A stretch of 64,000 nt of DNA from Parietaria judaica (Eukaryota; Streptophyta; Magnoliopsida; Rosales; Urticaceae). Positions 11,440-21,429 of this stretch are shown here, one piece after another (positions within the stretch are counted from its first letter, which is position 1; the number at the start of each line of letters is the position of its first letter). Location of the stretch: NCBI GenBank assembly GCA_954871525.1, contig OX940866.1:37274521-37338520 (forward strand), read 5' to 3'. The position numbers and the translations under genes were made by a program. The notes under the pieces were generated by a model. The model was not told the DNA's origin. It worked only from the letters and a program-made list of their open reading frames with translations, and did not search any database.

Positions 11440-12204
11440 AGCCCTATTGATTATTGATAGTATTTTTTTACTGGCACATATTCGTAAGCCATTTTTTTTT
11501 AATACGAAGACATTAATTGAAAAGGGTAACGGTGAAGATGTTAATTCGGTTCATACCTAGAATTTGAAGCTATGTGAAGACATTAACTCATCTAATTAAC
11601 GTCTATAAAAGTATCCCCGATAAAAAAATAAGACTTCAAAGTATGTTCCGACCAAAAAAAGACATAAAAATATAAGTAATGGTTATAACTTGAGAATATA
11701 TGGGCTAAGAGTTTCACATATATATACATATTATATAATATTTCTTTGAGATGTCATGCTATATATTTAGATAGTCAAATGTAACAAAAACAATATGATT
11801 AGGTTTTTGTTTAAAGTTTGACTGTTAACCATAAATTAACTATGTAATTGTTTTATTCATGATTAGGTCTAGTCGGCAAATTAGCTTCTCCAAGCAAATT
11901 AATATATAATTGATAATTGATATCATGATCGACTTTTGTGTAATGCTATGTTTAAAATTTCTCATAATAATAAGATTTTTATCAACAAATGTAGCTTATA
12001 CAAGCACATTAAGAAATCAATTGATGTTTTGAGTCAAAACTTTTGACTAACTTTTCTGTTATTCCATGTATTTGGTATTCAAGTAATTATCACTAATCAA
12101 GTAAAGAAAAAAATATATAAATTAAAAAAAATAAAAAATATTTTTTTTCAAAAAAAATAGTTTGGGTATTTTTGCCGCTAACGGCCACATGGGGGATGTT
12201 AACG
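11440..12204 (-). repeat. right arm of inverted repeat, uninterrupted (765 bp)
   Basis: Pairs in order with 11297-10902, 4492-4339 and 2786-2548. Being unbroken, it gives the ancestral sequence at both insertion sites and so proves the two target duplications. Confidence 0.85.
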
Positions 12205-12755
12205 AGCAAATCGCAAGAATGACCTTATTTCGAGATTTAGTAGAGATTTCTACCATCTTTATTGTTCACTTTATCAATCCATACCCTTCATTAAACGAAG
12301 TAGGCCCGCAAGTGAGGTTAAAAGTAAATTTCACTCTCCTCTTATTTTATTATATCTTTTTCTCGTTTCTCTTTCCCCTTATTTTATTATACTTTTTGCG
12401 CACTTTTATTTCTCTCTCCTCTTATTATAGTAATTTTTCTTCGTGCGAACTTTCTCTCTCTTCCTTTATTATTATTATTATTTTTCCCGCGTCGTTCGTC
12501 TCCTCGCCTTTTTCTCCGACTGACCAGTAGTAGAAGCGTTAAGCTCCTCTTCTATTTTCAACGATTCGCTATGTTTTTTCTTTATCTCCTACGCTGCCCA
12601 CTCAACGTTCGGCTCCCGTTCTTTTGCATTATGTAGCATCAACTTTCACATTGAACGGTTAGTTGAAACTTGAAACTTTCACATTTATTATTATTCTCTG
12701 GGTAAACATGCTATAGCGGTACACCTTGTATATTAATGGTAAATTATACTTACAA
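12205..12755. other. T/C-rich non-coding stretch before the MULE-like region
   Basis: Pyrimidine-rich with TTATTATTATTA runs (about 12470-12485). The first TAGCGGTA octamer is at 12714-12721. It could be the leader or an end of the MULE-like element, but no terminal inverted repeat was found. The open frame at 12162-12530 is low-complexity and starts inside the foldback arm. Confidence 0.4.
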
Positions 12756-13011
12756 AACTTTAGCTCAATACTACACTATATTGTTTCAATATAACAACTA
12801 TAAGACATTATTATAACGTAGCGGTAGGATGTATAGTGATAATAATTAATATACCGGTATCGTACAACGTTACGGTATTACAGAATTTAAGCTCAATATT
12901 ACACAATATTGTTTTATTATAACCGCTATATGACATTGTGTATAACTTAGCGGTAATATGTATCGTGATACTAATTATTATAGCGGTATCGTATAATGTT
13001 ACGGTATTTGA
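12756..13011. repeat. 128-bp tandem duplication carrying TAGCGGTA octamers
   Basis: Two diverged units (12756-12883 and 12884-13011), each starting AA(C/T)TT(T/A)AGCTCAATA and ending in a TACGGTATT word. They hold three octamers (12829, 12948, 12981). The duplication directly precedes the splice acceptor of the transposase exon. Confidence 0.75.
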
Positions 13012-13423
13012 ATTTCAGGTTGGATTCTTTTCCATTTTCTTGATGTCTCCGCACTTGGTGGGCGTCAGTTGTGGAGGAAAGTGGATATACGATGCTTATA
13101 TATGCGTCAGGTTGAAACGTCTACATTGAATAAATATCCTGATTTGAAAGAGCTTCTATACGTGCGTTGCAACATTTCAAGGCAATATGATTTGAAGGTA
13201 ACTTATAAACCTTCTGACAGTAGCCAGCCGTTAGCCCTTGGAAACGATACAGACCTAACAGCATATCTGTGGCAAAAAGATCATGAAGTCGAAAGAGAAC
13301 AGGTCGTTCAATCCGGTCTACTGGCAAAGAGAACAGTCGGCGTGGTTGGATCAATTATACATCGGTCTACTTGCAAAGGAAGGTCATGAAGTCGAAAAAG
13401 AACATGTCGTTCAATCTGGCGCG

Positions 13424-13543
13424 CCTGTTGATATGCAAGAAGATGGCCCGACTGATATGCAAGAAGATCACCCGACTGATATGCCAGATTATCATCCCAC
13501 TGATACGCCAGAAGATCACCCGACTGATATGCCGGAAGTTAAC
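13424..13543 (+). repeat. 24-bp coding minisatellite, five units
   Basis: Five in-frame units encode variants of PTDMQEDH. The period of eight codons keeps the frame, so the repeat probably expanded while the transposase gene was still coding. Confidence 0.85.
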
Positions 13544-13782
13544 TGTAATGATGAAGATTGATAGAATTATAATCTAGATTAGCATTACGTACGTTAAGAT
13601 TGTTTTATGTGCATGCGCATGTGCATGTGCATCGGCAAAGAAGAAAAAGAAAAAGAAAAAAAAAGGAAAGGAAAAAAAATGCTACGTGTGGAGTTTCGTG
13701 GTCAAGGAAATAGGAGTCATGCATACTGCTTAGAAATAGGGAGTCATGAGTGGTTTATTAGAAGGGAGAAAAAGAGCGTAGC

Positions 13783-14832
13783 TTGACGTTTCTTTACCCG
13801 GTGCTCACATGGAGCAACTATGCCGCATGGTCGATAAAGATGCGGGTCAACTTGCAAGCTCAAGGCGTGTGGGACGTTATCGAGCACGGCGACGTCGATG
13901 ATCGTACGGATAGAGTGGCTCTTGCCATAATCTATCAAGCCGTCCCGGAAGATCTACTCCTAATGCTGGCGGAGAAGGACTCGGCCAAGGAAGCGTGAGA
14001 GTCGCTCAAGACGATGCATATGGGCGTGGAGCGCGTCAAGGAAGCGAAGGTCCAAACCTTGAAGAGTGAATTTGAGGTGCTTCGCATGAGAGATGGTGAG
14101 TCGGTAGATGACTTCGCCATGAAGTTGACGGAGATTGTCAACAGCATCCGAGCGTTGGGCGACAAAGTAGAAGAAGTCTACGTCGTCAAGCAGTTTCTTC
14201 GGGCGGTCCCGCCAAAGTTTTTGCAAATTATGTCGTCGATCGAGCAATTTGGCAATTTCAAGACCATGACGATGGAGGATGTGATTGGTCGCCTTAAGGC
14301 TCAGGAAGAGAGGCTTCGGAGCTACGAACAGAAAGAACAAGACCGACACTTGCTTCTCACATACTTAGAGTGGATGACGCGCATGAAGAGCAGCGACAAC
14401 GGTGACTCGAGTTATGACGAAGAGAAGATCGGCGGAAACGGCGGTGATGGTCATGGCCGAGGACGAGGACGCGGAGGAAGGCGATTCGGGAGTGACTCGA
14501 CGCGCCAAGAGGGTGAAGGATATCGTTGGTTCAGTAGCGGCCGCGATAAAAGCAAAATCAAGTTCTATAATTGCAACGTTTACGGGCACTACGCATCGGA
14601 GTACCGTAAACCCCGCCGTGGTCGAGAGGAGGTGATCAACCTCAACGAGGAATTAGATGACGAGCCGGTACTTTTGTTGTCTATGTGCGGCAAGGCGACA
14701 CGCAACACGATCTCGATGAATGAAGAGAAGCTTGGCGAGAAGAAGATCAACCCGGTGATGCACAACGTCAAAATAAAAAGCACAACGAGAATGGGCGATG
14801 AGCTATTTGATGACGATGATCGTTTCATTTAA
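13783..14832 (+). pseudogene. gag: copia-type gag with one in-frame stop
   Basis: Gag proteins form the particle in which retroelement RNA is reverse transcribed. The sequence opens with a typical copia gag start (LTWSNYAAWSIKMRVNLQA), continues through the UBN2-type gag region (GESVDDFAMKLTEIVN, FLRAVPPKF) and ends in a glycine/arginine-rich stretch with a zinc-knuckle-like site (about 14555-14620). The knuckle is degenerate: NCNVYGH is left, but the first and last cysteines of C-x2-C-x4-H-x4-C are F/Y. A TGA at 13996-13998 interrupts the frame where relatives have tryptophan; the same frame continues to TAA at 14830-14832. An acidic tail follows instead of a protease. No change of frame was seen, so this is a young pseudogene. 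Confidence 0.85.
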
Positions 14833-14843
14833 CTAAATCTAGA

Positions 14844-14854
14844 TTAAGGGGGAG
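14844..14854 (+). promoter_or_regulatory. polypurine tract of the gag-only element
   Basis: TTAAGGGGGAG immediately before the 3' LTR start TGTTAGAATT, the classic copia position. Confidence 0.75.
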
Positions 14855-15257
14855 TGTTAGAATTATAATTACGTACGTTAAAATTGTTTTACGTGTGGAG
14901 TTTCGTGGTCAAGGAAATAGGAGTCATGCATACTGCATAGAAATAGGGAGTCATGAGTGGTTTATTAGAGTTAGTGGGTTAAGTCATGTGCATGTGGCAC
15001 ATTAGAATAGGAGTTAGTTTAGGAATGCGTTAGAGTGTTAGTGGCTAGGTTAGTTTCGATATTTTGTTTATTTAAAAGCTATCATCAGTACGTTTTATTT
15101 TTAGAGAAATACAAAGAAAATTGTCCCACATATTATCTTATTTCTCTCCTCATATTTTGTCTGTGTGAGTTCATTCCGTTTTAAAACAAAGTGTGAGTTC
15201 ATTCCGTTTTCGATACTTTGTTTCGGTTTATTTCGATCTCGGGTTAAAAACCCAACA
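14855..15257 (+). repeat. 3' LTR of the gag-only element (403 bp)
   Basis: Shares TGTTAGAATTATAAT, ACGTACGTTAA and CGTGTGGAGTTTCGTGG with the 5' copy, then extends ~250 bp that the 5' copy lacks. A TATTTAAAAG word near 15068 may be its TATA box. Ends CCCAACA before the AAGAT duplication. Confidence 0.85.
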
Positions 15258-16255
15258 AAGATGTGATATTGTCACAATTCAGAGGGATGTCGAATTATTT
15301 TTTGGCACCAAATTCGTGTGGTCCGAGCATTGATGAAGGATAACTCCCGGCATTTGATTTTCATGACGGTATGAATCTCGAACTTGGTCAGGAGTTTTCA
15401 TCAAAGTCGGACTTGAAAAAATTTATGGCCGAGGGTGCATTCAAGGGATCCTTCGAGTTGAGGTCAGTAAAGTCTACAGAAACATTATACTAAGTCAGAT
15501 GCCTAAATTCGAAATGCACGTGAGGGATACGTGCAACGTAGATAAAGAACTGTAAGACGTTCACCGTACGGAGATATGAAAACATCCATACTTGTTCCGT
15601 TGCCGGCCGAAAAGATGGACATCGACAGGCCACTTCGTCGTATCTCGCCATCCTGATCTCTAATTCATTCCATGGCTTGAAACTACTTCCAAACGCGAAA
15701 TTGATTCATCATTTTCTGTCAAATAAAGGTATCAAGGTCAGTTCCTAGAAGGCTTGGCGTGCGAGGGGTAACGCCATTGACATGATGAAAGGTACTCCGA
15801 CTCAGAATTACGACTTTTTACCGGATTATTTTTTTATAGTTGAAAAAGAAAACCCGGGTTCCAGTACCGCGATTAAGATTACCGAGAAAGGCCATTTTTG
15901 TACTATTTCATGGCATTATACGCGTCGATTATAGGATTCAAAAGTTTGAGGAAGGTGATTTGTCTCGACACATGTCACTTGTATAGCAAGTACGCAGGTG
16001 TATTACTCGTAGCAACCGCTATGGATGGCGATGGTCGTATTTGTCCTCTTGCTTTCGGTATTACAGACGGGGAGAACAATTTAGCGTTGGTATGGTTTTT
16101 AGAACGCCTCAAAGAATCAGTCCCGAATGAGGAAGACTTGGTGTTCGTATCGGATAGACGGGGATCCATCATTCATGGTATACGTACAATGTATCCGAAA
16201 GCACATCATGGAAATTGTAATTATCACATCAGTTGCAACTTATGGAAGTGTGAGG

Positions 16256-16335
16256 AGAAGAAGAAGAAGAAGAAGAAGAAGAAGAAGAAGAAGAAGAAGA
16301 AGAAGAAGAAGAAGAAGAAGAAGAAGAAGAAGAAG

Positions 16336-16365
<30 letters not shown>
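16256..16365 (+). repeat. (GAA)n expansion, ~36 copies
   Basis: An uninterrupted GAA/AAG run inside the transposase pseudogene. It gives poly-K, poly-R or poly-E frames on plus and poly-F or poly-S on minus, all artefacts. Purine-only mirror repeats like this can form triplex DNA. Confidence 0.97.
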
Positions 16366-16366
<1 letters not shown>

Positions 16367-16515
16367 CAAGGGATCCTGATCCCGATGAAGAAACAAGCGT
16401 ATCAAGGGATCTAAATCCCAATGAAGAAACCGTCGGCGTATCAAGGGATCCAAATCCCAATGAAGAAACCGTCGTCGTATCAAAAGTTCCTGATCCCTAT
16501 GAAGAAAACAAGAAA
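16366..16515 (+). repeat. 36-39-bp tandem repeat next to the GAA run
   Basis: Four units encode variants of SRDPNPNEETVV in the same frame as the transposase core. Two expansions side by side separate the core from its C-terminal part. Confidence 0.85.
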
Positions 16516-17318
16516 AATAAAAAGGGCTAATGGGCCATTATTGAGAAATGGTACGATCATATAAAGAGGAGGACTTTGAGAAAAGATTGGATGTATTCAA
16601 GATTAAGTTTCCACTTGCTGCGCAATATCTCGTTGAACAAGTTGGGAGAAGATCGAATTGGGCAAGAGCGTACTTCAGGAGGAAAAGGTATAACATACTG
16701 ACTTCAAACAACACTGAATGCATTAATAGTGTGCTGAAAGTAGCTAGATGTTACCCCATTGTTGGCCTTTTAGATGAATGTCTTACGAAGGTATCTGAGT
16801 ATATAAGTAGATACCATGACGCGAGTACTAAATGTATTATAGAATTGTCCTCTCCAGTCACTCCGTGGATTCGAGTAAAGATAAAAAAGAATGAGATCAA
16901 ATCTAAGACGATGACGGCCGATAACTTAAACGATGACAAGTAGGAAGTGACGATGAGTGGAACAAAGTTGGGAAGCCAACCCAAAGAGGTTGTGGTGATC
17001 GGTAGAAAAATGTGCACGTGCTTACATTGGCAAACTACGGAATACCCATGTGCGCATGCCATCTAGACAATCTCCACTGCTGGGTTAAATCCTGAGAATT
17101 TCTGTGGGAAATTCTTGAGTTTGGACAACTGTTCTAAAGCGCATATTATTGCCGTAAAACCTATCCCGCTACGTGAAGATTGGGAAGTACATTCTCAAGT
17201 CCGTCAAGTCTTTGGGAAGATTAGACCGCCGGAGGTACAACCCATGTGCTCATGCTTCAACGTGTACTGTTTGAACTTCCTCTTTTTTTGTATGAACCAT
17301 GAATTTGCATTAAGTTAA

Positions 17319-18165
17319 TTTGTGAACTATGCTACAACGTGTACTATTTACAAAAATATGTGGACCTCATTTTCATTTTTTTATGAACTAATGATTCCTA
17401 GAATAGCGGTAAGATAATAGTTATATAGAGGTAAATTAATTTTTATTGATAGAGCTATAGAAATTTGGACCATGAGGAGTGCCGGACTTATCGTGAATGG
17501 TTTCAGAAGGAAGCAATCTGCAAAAAAGTATAGCGGTATTCATTGCAAGCTTTAATCCTGAAAAAATCTCCACAATAATCTGCAAAAAAAAAAAAGAGGG
17601 ATCACATTAGAATACTGAAAAGAAGCGTGAGAATAGTGAAAATAAGCGTGAGAATACTTCCGAAGACAGATTCGATCCCAAAAGACCAAACGTTCTCTCC
17701 GCCATACTATAGAAAATGCTTGTGAATGGCTAAATTATTCGGATATTAGAACTGTATATTTGACACCTGTTTGTTGCGTTTATTGTAAGTAGGTTGTTCT
17801 AATAAGTTGGCGGTTCGTCTTTATTCACTGACATATATTATTAAGTTGGTGGTATTAATTACTGGTTCTTCTTCCCCGATTGGTATTAAATTATAGTTTG
17901 ACGGTTTGACTTTCCCGCGTGCTTTAATATTTGTTTAAATACTTGTTTTACCGCTACGTGTTGTTTTATCGCTACTTGTTTAAGTAATTACCTCTAGTGG
18001 GAATACTATATTTGGTAGCAGTGGAGATCATCAATTATAGAAGTGTTGATTAAAAAAATTGTTTGAACGCTACGTGTTCATTTAATAAGAAATCTTCGAA
18101 GTAAACTAATAACCGCTATTAAGAAACCTATAGCGGTACAATTTCATACAAAACCGTAGCGGTAA
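17319..18165. other. non-coding region with TAGCGGTA octamers
   Basis: No gene seen. Octamers at 17404, 17531, 18131 and 18157 on plus, and one inverted copy (TACCGCTA) at 17949, the only exact minus-strand copy found. Also contains GCGTGAGAATA repeats near 17625-17655. Confidence 0.6.
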
Positions 18166-18298
18166 TTGCTATGGTTCAAATGTTCACTGATAAGTGGTTG
18201 GAGTAACCTTCCCATGTGCCTTTATTGCATGCATGTCGTATTAAATACTCGTTCATGCCCCCCAACATGTTTAAACCATCCATCTTCCCCCAAGCGTC

Positions 18299-18306
18299 TA
18301 TATAAA
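18299..18306 (+). promoter_or_regulatory. TATA box with downstream telo-box-like motif
   Basis: TATATAAA, followed 14 bp later by ACCCTAAAC. The duplicate near 19790 has CATAAAAAG and AAACCCTAACCCTAAAC at the same spacing. Telo-box motifs are common in plant promoters of translation and growth genes. Confidence 0.5.
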
Positions 18307-18357
18307 GAACAATCCCTCACCCTAAACAATAGAATTATATCAAGCATCTCTCCCTCC

Positions 18358-18609
18358 ATGATATTATTGTATGAATGCACCGTCGAAAAGTTTGTCAGTT
18401 GCTTGTCAGCAATCTTCTATGCCGCCGTGCATTCATATAATATTAACAAGGAGGTGCAAGTTGATCTTCTAGCCGTGCTTCTTTCCTTCCTCAATTCGGA
18501 TTATAAATACATGCTCGGTTCTTGTATGATTTCTTCCCGATATAGGGACGAAATGAAACAACACGTATTAGAAATCCGCAATAAAGAAGGAGAAGAAGCA
18601 ATTTCCTGA
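18358..18609 (+). CDS. possible small ORF of 83 codons downstream of the TATA box
   Basis: ATG at 18358 lies about 50 bp after the TATA box, and the frame is open to TGA at 18607-18609. The peptide has a hydrophobic first half and a charged end (RDEMKQHVLEIRNKEGEE); no family is recognised. The duplicated copy near 19840 has lost the frame, with only the first part of the sequence recognisable. The promoter-like context is the main support. It may be a fragment of a MULE cargo gene. Confidence 0.35.
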   Translation: MILLYECTVEKFVSCLSAIFYAAVHSYNINKEVQVDLLAVLLSFLNSDYKYMLGSCMISSRYRDEMKQHVLEIRNKEGEEAIS

Positions 18610-20110
18610 CGCCATATTAAGGACGGGGATCATAGCGGTATAAGCGGAAGCTGCAAATTCTTGTGCAAGATTAATCTTTTGTTGACGCCACTACCTATGT
18701 GTTGTATTACCGAATCATATTTACTAGTGTATTACCTTTTTAAGTTGAAATAAGAACGAGTTAATCTAGTGAAATATGCATTGCTCCACATATGTGTACG
18801 AGTGATAGAGACTTGTTCTATGATCCAAGAAACTTGCATGTTCTTTTGTCATTCCCATTATCCGCATATGATCCATCTCACTTACCATTAGTTGTTACGA
18901 TTAGCTTAATTATGCACACTAACGGTAAATTGAAAAAAACTGAAGAAACACTAACCTTCTCCGTTTCTATTTATAAATCGCTAGGTAACCGTTACGTGTT
19001 TAGTGACCATCTCTAGGGGAAAACATAGCGGTAATCTCTGTTGACCAAAAGTACTCGAATTAGTCGGTGGAGAAACATATTAATGTGCCTTTATTGCATG
19101 CATGTAATATTAATTACTCGTCCAACCCCCCCCCCCCCAAGCGTTTATGTTTGAGAGCAGCAAAGTCTTTCGATTTAAAATAATACTTAAATCAAAGAGT
19201 TATCTTGTCCAAACCATCAGAATCTTAAAATTTTCAGTCAAATAAAAAAACCGCTACTTCGTAACCCGTACCGGTAGTGCTATAAGTGTCTAGCGGCGGA
19301 TAAGACAATCAATTAGTGGTAATTAGTTTTGGTAGTAAAATGACGGTTATTTAATCATATGTACTAGTGTATTACCTTTTTAAGTTGAAATAAGAACGAG
19401 TTAATCGAGTAAAGTATACATTGTTTCACATATGTGTACGATTGATAGAGACTTGTTCTATGATCCAACAAACTTGCTAGTTCTTTTATCATTCTCATTA
19501 TCCGCCTATGATCCATCTCACTTACCATTAGTTGTTACGATGAACTTAATTATGCACACTGACGGTAAAATGAAACAAACTGAAAGACACACTAACCTTC
19601 CCCGTTTCTATTCACAAACCGCTAGGTAACCATTAGGTGTTTAGTGAACACCGCTAGGGGAAAACATAGCGGTAATCTCTGTTCACAAAAAGTTCTCGAA
19701 TTAGTGGGTGGAGAAACATATTAATGTGCCTTTATTGCATGCAGGTCGTATTAATTAATTGTCTAACTCCCCCCAAGTGTTCATAAAAAGAACAAACCCT
19801 AACCCTAAACAATATAATTATATCCATCATCTCTTTCCATGATAATATTTACTATTCGTCGGCTTCTCGTCAACAATCTTTTATGCCGTCGTGCATTCAT
19901 ACAATATTTACAAGGAGCTGAAAAACTGAGCTTGTGTCCTTCTTCGCAATCGTGCTTCTACCTCTGTCAGCTTCGTTTCCGTGATCCTCTTCACTGTCAG
20001 CTTCTTGTTTCTTCCCGCTAGGGACGAAATGAAGCAACTCGTGTTAGGAGGAGCAGCATTCGTGCTTCCCGTCGTTCCTATTCAAGTTTGGTTTTGTATG
20101 ATTTATTCCC

Positions 20111-20562
20111 GCTATTATGTAACATATAGCGGTACTCAATATTTACTTATTGTGTGATGTATTACAGAATGAAGAATATCTAATTATTTATTATTTATCT
20201 TTGTTTTTTATTTGATAATCCCGCTATTATGTAACATATAGCGGTACTCAATATTTACTATTTCTGTGTTGTTTGGCAGACTAAATTATAAGGAATAGCG
20301 GTAAGAGGATTATAAGTACCAAAATACCCTTTTATCGATATAAATAGAAGAAAACCCTAAAATGGAACACAATTTGCAATATATAGCATTAACAGAGGGC
20401 AGTTTGATTGTCATACAATATAATAGCTTTAACATAGCGGTAAAGATTGAAATACAAAATGGTTTAACACATCTTCGTTACAAAACACCATACCGCGTAC
20501 CAGACAAATACTCACTTGAAGAACATCCATAAAACGACAAAGAAAGTTACGAACATTAGTTT
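20111..20562. other. non-coding spacer with octamers, 3' of the GRF gene
   Basis: TAGCGGTA at 20127, 20239, 20296 and 20435. A direct repeat (CCCGCTATTATGTAACATATAG..) occurs at about 20108 and 20219. A 57-codon frame from ATG 20361, after an AAACCCTAA motif, has no known match and is not called. Confidence 0.5.
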
Positions 20563-20911
20563 TTACCAACTGATGAACTCATAGTAGTTTCTTCGTTCCA
20601 GTATTTGAATTGGTTGAAGGGCATCAATTTGTGGAATTGGTTCTGGATCTACCCAATCAAAGTATCCGCAATTCTCTTTTCCCGGATGACAAGCAAAATA
20701 CCCAAAATCACAACCTTATGAAAATTTATGAGATCAAGTATAAAGTCGTCATCAATGAACGTACCTTCATCTTTAAACAACACCTGAATCTTATTCCTGG
20801 ATTTTTCCACGTGTTTGATGTTAAGACTATCGTGTTGTTGCCGTATTTGCAAAGATATCGTCGATCCTTCTGAGTTGGAGAAGTGCTTAAACTATCGGCA
20901 AGCTCGTACAT
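20563..20911 (-). CDS. small GRF-type zinc-finger protein, two exons, 85 aa, apparently intact
   Basis: GRF zinc fingers bind single-stranded or structured nucleic acid. Exon 1 runs 20911-20765 (49 codons) and exon 2 20673-20563, joined in phase 0 across a 91-bp intron (GTACGT donor at 20764, AG acceptor at 20674-20675). The spliced protein has the family layout: a first C (CKYG), then TSNTWKNPGIRF, a C pair, and NCGYFDWVDPEP, with no stop or frameshift. The second cysteine of the usual CxCG is replaced (CKYG), which may weaken zinc binding. A TATA box lies 75 bp upstream and an octamer-bearing minisatellite beyond that. It is the only apparently intact gene in the MULE-like region. Plants have many short GRF proteins, some carried by transposons; no function is assigned. 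Confidence 0.65.
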
Positions 20912-20984
20912 TGTAGAGCTGCTAAGGTCGAAAGTAGATCTACAATTTCTGGGCTTTCTTGTGATCTGGGGACGTGGGTGCCTT

Positions 20985-20993
20985 TATTTTATA
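20985..20993 (-). promoter_or_regulatory. TATA box of the GRF zinc-finger gene
   Basis: Minus strand CTATAAAATAAAGG, 75 bp before the start codon. Confidence 0.6.
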
Positions 20994-21068
20994 GTCGAGT
21001 TTCTTACCGTTGGTGACTTGGGTTCTATATATAAAAGTACCAGATATAAGTAAGACAAATATAGCAAA

Positions 21069-21410
21069 AGTACTAAATAAGTAAAGCAACTCATAATCTC
21101 ATATTAGTAAGACATATTACTATGAAGTAAAGTAATTTGTATTAGAAAAAAATACTATTATTCATATTGGTAGCGGTAAAGGAATAAAGAAACGTGAATT
21201 AGTAGCGGTAACAAAGTAAAGCAATCTGTTCTAGAAAGAAATAGTGCTATTAGCATTGGTAGCGGTAATGAATTGAAGCAACTTATATTAGTAGCGTAAC
21301 AAAGTCAAGCAACTTATATTAGCAGCGGTAACAAAAGTAAAGCAAGTTATATTAGTAGCGGTAACAAAGTAAAGCAACTTATATTAGTAGTGGTTACAAA
21401 ACAAAGTTAT
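21069..21410. repeat. ~32-39-bp minisatellite built around TAGCGGTAACAAAGTAAAGC
   Basis: About eight diverged units with GCAACTTATATTAGTAGCGG and ACAAAGTAAA words. Exact octamers at 21171, 21203, 21260 and 21356, plus near-copies (CAGCGGTA, TAGCGTA, TAGTGGTT). It lies between two minus-strand genes, upstream of the GRF gene. Confidence 0.85.
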
Positions 21411-21429
21411 ACTAACTACTATACAAATC

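Larger units (their letters stand above)
2548..12204. mobile_element. long-arm inverted-repeat (foldback/MULE-like) element, twice interrupted
   Basis: The outer ends 2548-2554 (CGTTAAC...) and 12198-12204 (...GTTAACG) begin a long inverted repeat. The left arm is now in three pieces, 2548-2786, 4339-4492 and 10902-11297, which in that order are the reverse complement of the right arm 11440-12204. The two gaps are exactly two LTR insertions with 5-bp target duplications. Without them the element would be about 1.7 kb: two arms of ~0.77-0.79 kb and a 142-bp loop (11298-11439). No transposase is encoded, so it is non-autonomous. The outer motif (GGCAAAAATACCC, also found outside the left end at about 2431 and 2490) is of a type common at plant MULE termini; the true left end may lie near 2420, with the right end truncated. 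No target duplication of this element was identified. Confidence 0.8.
13559..15257 (+). mobile_element. gag-only copia-type retroelement (TR-GAG-like)
   Basis: Starts TG (13559), ends CA (15256-15257), and is flanked by AAGAT duplications (13554-13558 and 15258-15262). Its removal restores the transposase reading frame across the site. The 3' LTR is complete (14855-15257, 403 bp). The 5' LTR (13559 to about 13766) has a ~75-bp internal extra stretch and lacks its last ~250 bp, joining directly to gag. The only gene is a copia-type gag; protease, integrase and reverse transcriptase are absent, the structure known as TR-GAG. A purine tract precedes the 3' LTR. It inserted into the MULE, so it is younger than that element. 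Confidence 0.85.
13019..17318 (+). pseudogene. MULE (MuDR-type) transposase pseudogene, split by a retroelement
   Basis: An exon starts after TTTCAG (13016-13018). Parts in order: an N-terminal PB1-like MULE region with a frameshift near 13100; five acidic 24-bp repeats; then, after the 13559-15257 insertion, a MuDR-type DNA-binding region (about 15370-15600, FSSKSDLKKF and C/H residues). The transposase core follows (15900-16250, with LDTCHLYSKYAGVLLVAT, CPLAFGI and VSDRRGSI). A (GAA)n run and 39-bp repeats come next, then the C-terminal core (about 16550-16900, WARAYF, TSNNTECINSV) and a SWIM zinc finger (about 17010-17060, CTCLHW..PCAHA). Stops occur near 15491, 15564, 15748, 15895, 16528, 16940 and 17062. 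The family cuts and pastes MULE DNA; this copy cannot make a full protein. Upstream exons were not found. Confidence 0.85.
18190..20110 (+). repeat. large, diverged ~640-bp tandem duplications
   Basis: The word ATGTGCCTTTATTGCATGCA occurs near 18213, 19082 and 19725. A ~140-bp block (TTGTTCTATGATCCAA... to ...GGTAAA) occurs at about 18810-18945 and again about 641 bp later at 19450-19590. A third block with TATGCCGYCGTGCATTCATA is at about 18419 and 19882. Each unit carries one or more TAGCGGTA octamers (18633, 19026, 19667). Confidence 0.75.

Noticed and set aside
12162..12530. 122-codon plus-strand ORF
   Set aside because: It starts in the foldback arm and runs into pyrimidine-rich sequence; the hydrophobic peptide reflects composition.
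16127..16483. Poly-R, poly-K, poly-F and poly-S reading frames
   Set aside because: All are readings of the (GAA)n microsatellite on the two strands.
19796..19813. Telomere-like CCCTAAA repeats
   Set aside because: Only two partial units, in a promoter-like setting; a telo-box fits better than an interstitial telomere.
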